NCBI GenBank assembly: GCA_013398275.1
Contig: VZSE01002186.1
Span: forward strand, 1,330,428-1,394,427
DNA from: Promerops cafer
Lineage: Eukaryota; Chordata; Aves; Passeriformes; Nectariniidae
Reading direction: 5' to 3'
Length of the DNA stretch: 64,000 nucleotides
How positions within the stretch are numbered: position 1 is the first letter of the stretch; each line of letters starts with the position of its first letter. Below, piece by piece: positions 50,795-59,689 of this stretch. The notes under the pieces are model-generated. The model was not told where the DNA came from and ran no database searches. It saw only the letters and a list, made by a program, of their open reading frames with translations. Both the position numbers and the translations under genes were made by a program.

Positions 50795-50969
50795 NNNNNN
50801 NNNNNNNNNNNNNNNNNNNNNNNNNNNNNNNNNNNNNNNNNNNNNNNNNNNNNNNNNNNNNNNNNNNNNNNNNNNNNNNNNNNNNNNNNNNNNNNNNNNN
50901 NNNNNNNNNNNNNNNNNNNNNNNNNNNNNNNNNNNNNNNNNNNNNNNNNNNNNNNNNNNNNNNNNNNNN
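50795..50969. other. Assembly gap (175 N)
   Basis: A run of N inside the CpG island. The first exon of the BEND2-like gene may be hidden here. Reading frames drawn across it have no meaning. Confidence 0.99.
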
Positions 50970-51184
50970 GGCCGGGCGGCGGAGCGAGCCGGGGCTCGGG
51001 CACGGGCAGGTGTGGCCGGAATGCGGCGTTGGAAACGGAAGCGGCTTCTCCGACGTGAGCAAGAAACTGTTTTGGAGCAGTGCGGCTGCGCGCTGGGCGC
51101 GGGGGCGCGCCTGGGAAACGGGAGCGCGGGGGCGGTGCCGGCCGCTCCTTCAGCAGCCGCGGCTTGCGCGCAGCAGTCTGTTAA

Positions 51185-51420
51185 CGAACGAGCCAACTAG
51201 CCGGCCAGACAGCCGGTCCGCTCCCGCGGCAGCCAGCGAGCCAGCTGCCCCAGTCCCTCAGTCTGCGGCCAGGCCGTCCGCTCTCTCAGCAATTCGCCCG
51301 CCCCCCTAGCAGCCAGCCAGCCGGCCAGCCGGCTGGCCCGCTCGCGCAGCAGCCCTGCCGTTCCTGCAGCAGCCAGCCAGCGGGCCAGCTGGCCTGCTGT
51401 GGGAGCAGCTAGTCCTCGGC
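51185..51420. repeat. GC-rich degenerate minisatellite (~55-60 bp unit) in the CpG island
   Basis: Repeated 'ggccagccgg..ggcccgctcgcgcagcagcc' blocks recur about four times, with internal ccagccag and gcagcag runs. Units have diverged by substitution and small indels. It lies directly at the flank of the island. Confidence 0.6.
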
Positions 51421-51888
51421 AGGCCCTCTCCTCCAGCAACCCGGCGGAGTTAGGCTGCCGGGCGCGGCTCTCGAGTTACGGAAAATGCCCGGGCTTTCTC
51501 CGCACCCCCCTGGCGCTGCCACACTCTATGCTAGCCGAGGCCACGCTGAGGGCAGCAAGCTCCGGTTCGTGGAGTTTTTTTGGGCCCCTGGGGAATGCGG
51601 GGCTGCTGACCTGCTCCCTGTTGCTCTGCGTGAGGGCAGAGCCTGTTGCCTGTGCCATTCAGAGCTCCAGATTTCAGGGAACCATTTTATTAACCCATCT
51701 GGTTGTCTTAGCGCACTAACAAATTGAGTTTTGGTGGCCTGCAAAGCCCCCTGTTTTTTTGATTCAGGGCTGGGGATCAGCAGGTCCAGGAGACACCCTG
51801 CCCAGATATTCCATGGGTGTCCTCATGCTCCCCCCTGGAGCCACAGGAGTCTCTCTGGTGGTATTTATTCAGAGTGGTGGGAAGAATC

Positions 51889-52060
51889 AAAGAATTAATT
51901 AGGTTGGAAAAGACAAACTTTGAGAGCATCTAGCCCAACCTATGACCTGATACCATGTTATCGACTAATCTAGGGCACTAAGTCATATTCAGTTGTGTTT
52001 TAAAACAGCTCCAGGGATGGTGACTCCACTGTTTTCATGGGCAGCCCGTTCCAATATACC
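51889..52060 (-). mobile_element. CR1 LINE 3' end, minus strand
   Basis: aatcaaagaattaattaggttggaaaagac...tctagcccaacctatgacc...ccagggatggtgactccact...cagcccgttccaatata is a reverse-complement CR1 3' end, just outside the CpG island. Confidence 0.85.
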
Positions 52061-53349
52061 AAATATAGTGATACACTGTAAGATTATTGAATGTAGGTGG
52101 TTATGGGACCATGATCTGCTCATGGTTTGGGGCAGCAAAATGGCCTACGACGGCCTGCAGGATCAAAGAAAGTACAGTTTAGCAGCACTGTGCAAGGCAA
52201 AAGAAGAGTCATCCCTGTAGGTTCAACCAAGAGCTTTTAAAGAAAATGAAGGAGATGTGTAGAAATTTCTGTTAAAGAAATTAATAAAAACCAGGGAAAG
52301 GGGTGGCTTGAGGTGAATTGGGAGGAGCAAGACTATGGTGATAGTAAATGTTATTCTAGGTTTTTTCTGGGATATGTGCATACATGTGTGTATAGGGGTC
52401 AGACATGTCAGAGAGCTCATGTACCCATGGTGCAGTTCTGGAGTGAGTACAGGTGTGTGAGTAAATGTGCGAGCACTAATAAAGGTAAAATTGGATGGTT
52501 TTGCAAGTAGGGAGGTGGCCCCAGAGTCAGGGTTGTGTTTAAAGGTGGGACCATGGGGCGCCTTGCTACTGAGGACCAGGGGAATCCTGGCCAGGTGCTG
52601 GAGAGACCATAGAGCTGAGGAGGTCTCAAGGGGTGAGGGGGGCATGTGTCTAAGGGCAAAATCAAAGGGTTGTGGGGGATCCTGGGTGCCCTGGACAGCA
52701 CTGGGTCCAGGAGTCTCCTGAATCGCTGGCAGCTTGCGGTGCTGTTTGTCCAGCAGAACAAGAGCCTGTGAGCACACTGCCTTCTAGGGGTGAATCAAGA
52801 AGGCATTGTCAATAGGCTTCTCTTGATCAGGCCACCTGTACTAGACATCAGTCACAAGATTAATTTTGTTGCCTTGGTCTGCGATTCTTACCCACAGGCT
52901 TTTTTATTTCTTTTCTGATGGTAGTGGCACCTTTGGTGCAACTAGACCTTTATTCTCTTCAGCTTTTGGCTGGCTTTCCATGTGCAAAACCTCTTAACCT
53001 CTTGTGCAGAGGGACATGGGGGAATGAGGTGGGGAAAAAAGGATGTCGCTTGCTATCCCAAGCATGGACTACCTTCCCTTGCTCCTTTCTTTAAAACTGC
53101 TACCTTCTCCTTAATGGGGAATGAATAGATCCCCTTGATCTTGAATTATTTCTGGTGGCTGCTGCTGTCTCAGGGAGGTCAGACTTTGGTTCCACCAGTC
53201 TATCTCCCTTTCTGACTCTCTAATACTCAGTAATATTTTTTTAATTGTAACATTTTTAATTAACAAATACAGCCATTTCCCTTGCATGGTGCAAGAGACA
53301 CTATTTTGAAGTGTCTAATTCTTATAAAATACTTATTTCCAAACTATTC
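52061..53349. other. No gene recognised between the CR1 copy and the TDRD12-like remnant
   Basis: A 184-codon minus-strand frame at 52223-52777 is Pro/His-rich and looks antisense to G-rich sequence. Part of 52.8-53.3 kb may be the old 3' UTR of the TDRD12-like gene. Confidence 0.4.
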
Positions 53350-53951
53350 AACGCTTTCGGTACCACTGTCATCTGAAGAGTCAACCTCAAAACCTCAGCC
53401 TCTGCAGAAGTGAAATGGAATTTTGCAATACTGACTGGAAAGGGCTTTCATCTTCACGCTCTACCCAGTGTTCAAAATGCAAAGACATATGTATATTCTG
53501 ATTCTGTAGTAATGTGCACCATGCTCCTTTTTTTCTCTTTCATGAGAAAATAATTTTTATACTGTAACTTACACATGTAGACTTTTCTGCAAATATAGAC
53601 TGATACAGCTCCATGTCAGGCAAATAAAGTTAGTCTCCTGAACAAGCACATTATGCTGATGCAGGGCAGAGTCTTCTATTTCCTTAGTTGGAACTATGCC
53701 ATCACATGGATGATTCCCAGAAGTAGTTTCAGAAGAATTAGAGTTTTCAGTAGAATTTTATTGTATTGACATTCTGTGGATTGGATGCATTCTCTAGACC
53801 AGCTTTATTGTGCCTTATGTTCTGCTTGCTGAGTGCTGCTTGATGCACTAACATAGGAGGTGGTGTGGGTCTGCTGAAGTTGGAGTTTAATGTAAGAGTT
53901 CTGTGCTGTAGGCAGTAAGGGCTCCGGGTTCTTTGCGTGATCCATTACTTG

Positions 53952-54080
53952 CATGTGTCTGCACAGTTTCTGAATTCTGTTACATGTTCTGGATTGTCAG
54001 TTACCAGACCTGTAGACAGAATCTCAGGAAAAATATTGTATTCATTGAGCCACACCATCATACTGGAAAGGCTGGTAAAC
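53952..54080 (-). pseudogene. TDRD12-like exon after the Tudor region
   Basis: Open frame containing LNEYNIFPEILSTGLVTDNP, then EHVTEFRNCADTC, with a possible donor CAA|GTAATG. The 'NEYN...EILSTG...DNPEH' order agrees with my memory of TDRD12 downstream of its Tudor domain. The left and right limits are approximate. Confidence 0.58.
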
Positions 54081-54167
54081 CAGACCACTGGTTAAATCCA
54101 AACTATTTCCCAAGATATGTGCTACTTATTACATGATACAGTTTACTTTTGTGATATAATGACTCAC

Positions 54168-54285
54168 CCTTGGGTTCCATTCAGTTTCATTATCAGTGGG
54201 TTTCACTCTATAAACTACAAATTCCTCAGCCAGAGGTGGCAGACACTTAAACCTTGCCAGTAGTTGAAGCAGCTGACTGCTACTA
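54168..54285 (-). pseudogene. TDRD12-like Tudor-region exon (intact in itself)
   Basis: Open frame SQLLQLLARFKCLPPLAEEF, then VVYRVKPTDNETEWNPR, ending at the donor CCAAGG|GTGAGT. The 'LPP...E..v.RvKP.DNE.eWNP' string is what I associate with the Tudor region of TDRD12. The surrounding exons are broken, so the exon is annotated as part of the pseudogene. Confidence 0.6.
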
Positions 54286-55112
54286 ACTTTTGTTAGTAGC
54301 ACCTTATAGTAGTTAGTAGCTAGTAACTTCTGTTTTGTTTAGTCCATCTGTTTAGCCTTCATCTATATATTTAATTGTGACCTTAAAGACAAAATTTTCT
54401 TCCTTATTTGGTGGAATTGCTGCCACCTGAACCATTTGAGAAAGGGTTTTCTCACACAGTCAATAAAATGCCAGCTTCTCCACACTATTGTTTATGTATT
54501 ACTCAACCAAAGTTTGCTGCATTTACAATGTGGAGAGGCAGTACAGTTGCCTGAATCGAGAAAGAAAAACACTTTCCAGACAATATTAATATAGATAATA
54601 CAAAAATGCAGATCTTTAGTGGAAGCTTCTAGGTGCCCCCATGGCTATGGGCACAGGTGGAATCAGATTTGTACAATTTTTATAAGGTCAGTTAATTAGT
54701 GTATCTAACAAATACTGTCAAGTTAGAAGAGCAGTTGGTTAGATCATTTTCCCCCAGGTTCTGCCCCATTGGAGCCCTCCCGTGATTTTTTAGCCCTCCA
54801 TTTTATTATAGCTGCAGTGTATGGTGCAAAACAAAGCATCCTTGCTGGACTAAAAAGCAAGACTAAACAGAATCCGAAGAATGTAGTAGAGGGGTTAGCT
54901 TACTGTTCTAAGAAGTAAGGGAAAAGTAGGAGGAGTACTAGAAGCTACAAGCATGTATTAGCAGTCTACAAGCTACAAGTGTACAAGAAATGTACAGAAA
55001 ACAAAAAGTTTTAGGCATCAGTACTGTCACACTTTCTGGTGTTTGTATACTTTTGCCTGATACATTCTGGGTCATGTTTACTTGTAAATTCCATGACAGT
55101 CCAGACACAAAC

Positions 55113-55537
55113 CTCAAGTGTTTTAAGATAGGCACAGAGTGGTCTTGAAAGTTTCTCATCATCTTCAGGTTTGAGCATCTTGGCAGTAAAATCATGCAGT
55201 TCTTGTGGAATTTCAGCTTCTGTGTGCTTCAAATAGTGCAGAATCAGAGGTGCGTGACGTGTAGTGTTCTGTTAGCAGAATGATACTGCTTTCATATATT
55301 CCTGATCTACAGAAGAATCACTGATTCTGTCTTTGTATGTTCCTGATCTACAGAAGAATCCTTTATCATATTCCAGAAGTTGTCAGTCATGCTGTGTAGA
55401 TGCTGACCAAAGATTCTTGGAGAAGGAAAACTGGAACAGATCACACAAGTTGCATCTCTAATTCCCAAAGACTGTAGGCAGTCATCTGTTAAAACTAATG
55501 TAACAGGAGTGCCAGAATTCCCTTTATTTTTTGTTTT
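55113..55537 (-). pseudogene. TDRD12-like helicase-region exon with stop and frameshift
   Basis: The acceptor tctgtttctgTAG opens a frame starting KTKNKGNSGTPVTLVLTDDC and continuing through DATCVICSSFPSPRIFGQ to TESVILL, where a stop follows. A second frame resumes with APLILHYLKHTEAEIPQELH and ends near GAG|GTTTGT. A 41-bp tandem duplication (unit boundaries near 55,299 and 55,340) plus a one-base shift explain the break. Confidence 0.6.
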
Positions 55538-56090
55538 CTACAGAAACAGAGGAACTTTGTTATGTTAGGTCAACATTTGGTATGGATATAAGGAAGCAGT
55601 CCCTGAAGAGAATGATTTGGGAAGAGGTCTTGAGAGACTGTAGAGGCTAAATGGAGTACCAAGAAACAGCTTAAGAAGTGAAGTAGCAGATTGAGAGATA
55701 TGGCATACTTCAGCTGGTAGGGCATCTGACTGCTGCTGACTAAGCCTTTAATGAATACCAGAAGGAGGTACTTTATAAAAGGAGAACATTAAAGGATGAA
55801 CAGTAAATACTACTAATAGTATAATAGTCCTGTGCTAGCCTTTTAAATATGTAAATCAACTGCTTAGGCGACGAATACTATATCCTTAGAGATTCTTAGA
55901 ATGTCCTGTACACCTAAAAATAGTTTTTTAGTTGACATGAGAGATGAAACAGCATTTTGCTTCAGCCCAAAAGGAGTACAGAGTAGAACTAGGAAAAGTG
56001 TTAATTCTATTTTCTACTTCTTGTTACCTGTAGTTCAGATGTGGTTTGATCTGTTTCTTGCAACACCTCTCAAGTGTTGTTGGGAACCAG

Positions 56091-56400
56091 TGAAGAAGCG
56101 AAGTTGAAGATAAAACCAAAAAAGGGAGAAGGATGCAGAGGAGAGGAAATGTTTTGGGGAAAGGGCAGGCAGTTGGGAGAGTGTAAGTCCCTGAGTACCC
56201 AACCAATGGGGAAGGGGACAGGGACTCCCCCTTGGCCGCAAAAGGGTATAAAAAGGTTGCCATTTTAATGAAGTGTGTGTGTTCACCTCTTAGAGGAGAA
56301 ACAAACCGGACTCAGCTGATTCGTTGATACTAATAAATAATTTATGCTTCAAAGACTTGGTCCCCTCTCAGTTCTATTGGAAAATTAGTTATTTCTCACA
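56091..56400 (+). repeat. 5' LTR of the gag-only provirus
   Basis: Begins TGAAG and ends CTCACA, and aligns with 58897-59177. It contains an inverted-CCAAT-type promoter neighbourhood (ccaatgggg near 56,200), a TATA box at 56247-56254 and AATAAA at 56332-56337, in the correct U3-R-U5 order for plus-strand transcription. Confidence 0.78.
56247..56254 (+). promoter_or_regulatory. LTR TATA box
   Basis: TATAAAAA about 45 bases downstream of ccaatggg. The matching site in the 3' LTR reads tatgaaaa, so only the 5' copy keeps the consensus. Confidence 0.6.
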
Positions 56401-56403
56401 ATT

Positions 56404-56421
56404 TGGAGACTTGTTCAGGAT
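56404..56421 (+). other. Primer binding site, tRNA-Pro-like but degraded
   Basis: An 18-base stretch beginning TGGAGACTTG lies three bases past the 5' LTR and agrees with the usual proline-tRNA primer site at about 13 of 18 positions. This supports a gammaretrovirus-like origin. Confidence 0.5.
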
Positions 56422-56705
56422 CCCTAACTTCTGGCCCTGCAGAGTGGGACATCAAGAATGGGGGAAGGTGTGCCCTGCTGAGTTTAGTAGCCCTTGACTT
56501 GTTGTCATACTTCGTAGGACATGCATGTTAAGCATTACCTGGGTGGCCTGGGGGGAGCAGGACTAAGTGTGTGTGCTTGAGACAAGGAATTGCCTGTGAA
56601 GTGACTGTGGAGTCCTAACTGCAGTTCCTTTATTCTACAAGAGATATGGCCAGTGAAGACACAAAGTGAGTCGTATCTGCAAGAGTCCTATGGGAATATT
56701 GTGAG

Positions 56706-58860
56706 ATGGGAAATAGCTGCAGCGGGAGGACTAAGAGGAGTGGAGAGGGGTTGAAAGACTCCACTCCGAGCAAATCTCCTGACAGTCCTTTGGGGAGCAT
56801 GCTCAGACACTGGGGACAAGAGGAGTTGTCTTATACACAGGGGAAGGATAAGAAAAAGATGATTCAATACTGTATATTCGAATGGACTAAAGAACCCATT
56901 AGACCAGACCCATTATGTTGGCCCAGATACAGTTCTTTGGAAGATTGGACATGTCAGGCTTTAAATCTATATGTGAATGCAAAAAAACCTTGGGACCAAG
57001 AAGAGAGAAATCGTGCTGCTTGTTGGAAGGGATATTCGTCCATGTTTGTGACGAAAGACTTGAAGAAGACCAGATGGGAGAGGAAGAGGAAAAAATGGGA
57101 CCCCTTAGACCATTTCCCTCTCCCTATGTGCCTTATAGAGGATCAGATGGTACGAATTTAGAAGAAGCAACAGCTGAGTGGGAAAGGAATGATAATGATG
57201 GGAAAAGATATGAAGTGGCTGGTCCCCATGAAATGGTGGATCACAGCTGGTCCCTGTGAAATGGCAGGCCCCCATGGTAGGGCTGGTTTTAAGGAAATGG
57301 TATAATCTCATGACAGAACAGCTGTCACAGAGAACTAGAATTACTGAGTTGGCACAGTTAAAGAAAGACATTCAAAAGTTCCCATTCCCCCCTTCAAAAA
57401 CCACCTCAAAAGTTAATGCAGATATTTCCATGCTTCCCTTGTGAGAGGTGCCTATGCAGGGAGCTCCAGGGTAGTAGGATTTGTAAATGTACCTCTTATT
57501 AACGCCAAAGTAAGAGAATAAAAAAAAAAAATTAGTAATATATTAGAGGTCTCCTTGGGGTTGGCAGAGCAATTAGATCAATTTTTAAGTCCAAATATCT
57601 ACACTTGGGAAGAAATGCAATCTATTTTGCGGATTTTATTTACTTCAGAGGGGAGACAAATGATACAAATTACAGGGATAAGAATTTGGGAAAGAGAAAA
57701 TCCACCTGATGTTCAAGGGGGAATACCCGATGAATAAAAATTTCCAGTATTGAGACCTAACTGAGATCAGAATACAACTGAGGGAAGGAATAACGTGCCA
57801 GACTATAGAAGGTTGGTGATTAGGGGGTAAGAGAAGCAGCACCAAAGGGGCAGAATTTTGAGAAGCTGTTTGAAAATAAACAGCAGGGGGATGAGCTGTC
57901 CACTGTCTGAAAATATGCAGCAGTACTCAGGAATAGATCTTGAGAGTGATGCAGGTTGCGAAGTATTGAAAGTAAGTTTTGTTACTAATGTGTGGCAAGG
58001 TATAGAAGAGAAATTGGAGAAAATAAAGGACTGGAGTGATTAAGAATTGAGTGATTTATTGAGGGCAGCTGAAAAGGTTTATGTTTAGGAGAGATCACGA
58101 GAAACAGAAGAATAAAACTTAAGTTAATGGTGGCCACTCTAGACCAAGCAATAAAGCAGCAACCTGGGAATGGAGTTGGGAGAGGAAGAGGAGTAGCACA
58201 AAGAAGCCTTCAACCGAATGTTAGGAGACCCCAGGGAAGAGGACGGGAGATGACGACTTGGTAGACAGGTCCAGGGAGGTGCTTCTATTGTGGAAAGGTG
58301 GGATGATGGAATTCGCCAAGAGCCAGGTCTAATAAGCTCTTTGCTTGTCCATCTCTTCTGGGTTTTGTCCAGCAATCCCAAATGGCATAAAATATTCACG
58401 GGACTGCATCAATGGGAGAGTCGGGAACTGAAAAATGTTTTAATAAAAATGAAAATAACAAACTCTACAAAGAAATGCTAGGAACACTAGTCTGTGCCCC
58501 TGCTAAGACACCCCAAAAATGCCATGAGGCTCTTTGTTCAGTCCCCTTTTGTAGTAACGACTGAGGTGGAGTTCTCTGGCATTCTGCCAATAAGGTAGCA
58601 AGAGGTCTGAGGTGAAGTTCAGAAGATCCTATCAGGTGTCTTCAAGCTGGCACACAGCCAAATAGGGAAAGAACTTTTTGGCTTTTTACCTTTTTAATGG
58701 AACAAAGAGTAAAACTCAAACCATTCCCAATGTAGAAACGCCTGCTATAGATGGGGTGCACTGCTGCAGTGGGACATTTCAAAAGGGAATGTCCAGAACT
58801 ACAGAGGGAGGTTAAAACCATTCAGATGATGGAATCAGGAAATGATGCAGAGGATTAGGT
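56706..58860 (+). pseudogene. Retroviral gag remnant (matrix, capsid, nucleocapsid parts)
   Basis: An ATG at 56706 opens a frame with an N-terminal Met-Gly, the myristoylation context of retroviral matrix proteins. It runs to 57161 before a stop, and the reading then moves to other frames. Capsid-like blocks are at 57256-57444 and 57555-57737 (the latter includes NIYTWEEMQSILRILF) and at 57858-58043. The nucleocapsid zinc-knuckle codons lie at about 58280-58303 and 58775-58790, separated by an inserted LTR. Several frameshifts and stops make it non-functional. The assignment to gammaretrovirus-like gag is by motif recognition. Confidence 0.75.
58304..58768. mobile_element. Solo LTR (465 bp) nested in the gag zinc knuckle
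   Basis: The insert begins TG and ends CA. It is flanked by a perfect 6-bp direct repeat, GTGGGA, at 58298-58303 and 58769-58774. The Cys-Cys half of the zinc knuckle ends at the left copy and the His-Cys half resumes at the right copy. A 6-bp target duplication with TG...CA ends is typical of beta- or alpharetrovirus-class LTRs. Orientation is uncertain; a cataaaa box and AATAAA on the plus strand hint at plus. Confidence 0.75.
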
Positions 58861-58896
58861 GTGTCAGGGGCTCTATTTTTTGGGGTCAAACTACCT

Positions 58897-59177
58897 TGAA
58901 GAGGCCTTGATGAATTTAAAATTAAGACCCCAAGAAGAAGGGTATGTATTCAAGTGAGAGTTTAAATCCCTGAGTACCCAACCAATGGGAAAGGGGCAGG
59001 GACCATGCTTGGCTGTGAAAGGGTATGAAAAGGTTGCCATTTTAACGATGTGTTTGTGTTCACCTCTGGGAGGGGAGACACACCCGACTCATCTGAATCT
59101 GATATCAATAAATAGTTTTTTTGATTTGAAGACTATGCCCTCTTTCAATTCTATGGAAATGTGAGCTACTTCTCACA
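58897..59177 (+). repeat. 3' LTR of the gag-only provirus
   Basis: Aligns along its length with 56091-56400, including ccctgagtacccaaccaatggg, the TATA-like tatgaaaa, the aataaatag signal and the CTCACA end. It is shorter than the 5' copy by small deletions. Confidence 0.75.
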
Positions 59178-59354
59178 GGGATGTCTCTCCACATCAGTTA
59201 GATTTGTTAGCGGAAATTCTGTCATACTATGCACAGTCTTCCACCTCAGAAGAAATCCAGTGTGGGAAATAATCCTTTAAAACAAGGCCATAAAAAACCC
59301 CCAAAACCAATAGAGCAGGAAAACCTAAGCAAAGAAAGGCATACATTACTGAGG

Positions 59355-59567
59355 CTAAGTTCCACCTGGCTGTCCCCAGGTGAGGTTCCAGTGAATGTCG
59401 CCGCTAGCAGTCAGCTCTGCCGAGCATATGCAGAAGGCAAATAACCATGAACATGTAAACAATATATTATAACTACATTTACCACTACGCTTAGTATCAG
59501 AACGGTGATCTATAGTCCAGAGCAAAGACTTTCCATTTGCAGTTCCAAGCAGTATTGCAGCAAACAC
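59355..59567 (-). pseudogene. Open frame with hydrophobic leader, possible env leader remnant
   Basis: A 70-codon minus-strand frame with a hydrophobic core (ILFTCSWLFAFCICSAELTA) and a following NLTW glycosylation-type site. It lies downstream of the gag-like remnant. It could be the leader of a retroviral envelope or a chance frame. Evidence is weak. Confidence 0.2.
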
Positions 59568-59689
59568 ATTTCAACAAATGCACTGCAACACAGGAGTGGT
59601 CTTCTCTAGGGGCACCTTGCTTAAGTAAATTCTAACGTCCAACTCTTCACACCTCGAAAGGTACCTTGTTTTAGCTACTTGTGCTACAA

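Larger units (their letters stand above)
50600..51500. promoter_or_regulatory. CpG island, probable promoter of the BEND2-like gene
   Basis: This is the only strongly CpG-rich stretch of the window, with many cgcg, ccgg and gcgc words between AT-rich flanks. A 175-base assembly gap lies inside it, as often happens with very GC-rich avian promoters. It sits about 4.5 kb upstream of the first coding exon I can support for the minus-strand gene. It could also serve a plus-strand transcript: a donor-like GAC|GTGAGC lies at about 51,053. No transcription start can be fixed from sequence alone. Confidence 0.6.
53350..55537 (-). pseudogene. TDRD12: TDRD12-like gene remnant, unprocessed and broken
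   Basis: Several separated minus-strand blocks read as parts of a Tudor-domain helicase in the correct order. The block at 55537-55113 encodes LQSLGIRDATCVICSSF..PRIFGQ and then LILHYLKHTEAEIPQELHDF (helicase C-terminal side). The block near 54550-54505 encodes ATVLPLHIVNAANFG. The one near 54470-54353 encodes VAAIPPNKEENFVFKV..YIDEG, then a stop. At 54285-54168 comes SQLLQLLARFKCLPPLAEEF with VKPTDNETEWNPR. At about 54065-53952 comes LNEYNIFPEILSTGLVTDNP. A polar linker lies near 53750-53590, and there is a possible C-terminus ending at about 53,350. Intron-like gaps with GT/AG sites remain, for example AAG-G|GTGAGT at 54167, so this is not a retrocopy. Stops, a frameshift and a 41-bp duplication indicate loss of function. 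TDRD12 acts in secondary piRNA biogenesis in germ cells. Assignment rests on remembered family motifs. Confidence 0.62.
56091..59177 (+). mobile_element. Gammaretrovirus-like endogenous provirus, gag only
   Basis: Two related LTRs (56091-56400 and 58897-59177) flank a primer-binding-site-like sequence and a gag remnant. Pol and env are absent: the 3' LTR follows the nucleocapsid region almost directly. The LTRs differ by many substitutions and small indels, so the insertion is old. No clear target duplication is visible at the outer edges. A second LTR is nested in the nucleocapsid region (58304-58768). It is a non-coding relic. Confidence 0.8.

Noticed and set aside
50457..51309. Long frames on both strands across the CpG island
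   Set aside because: They owe their length to the N gap and GC-rich repeats; the residues are Ala/Arg/Ser/Pro low complexity.
52223..52777. 184-codon minus-strand frame
   Set aside because: Pro/His/Leu-rich with an overlapping 114-codon frame in another phase. No motif, no splice-site support.
55700..55740. tRNA-like A-box stretch (cagctggtagggcatctgac)
   Set aside because: No B box, anticodon arm or acceptor pairing follows. At most a chance match or a very old SINE trace.
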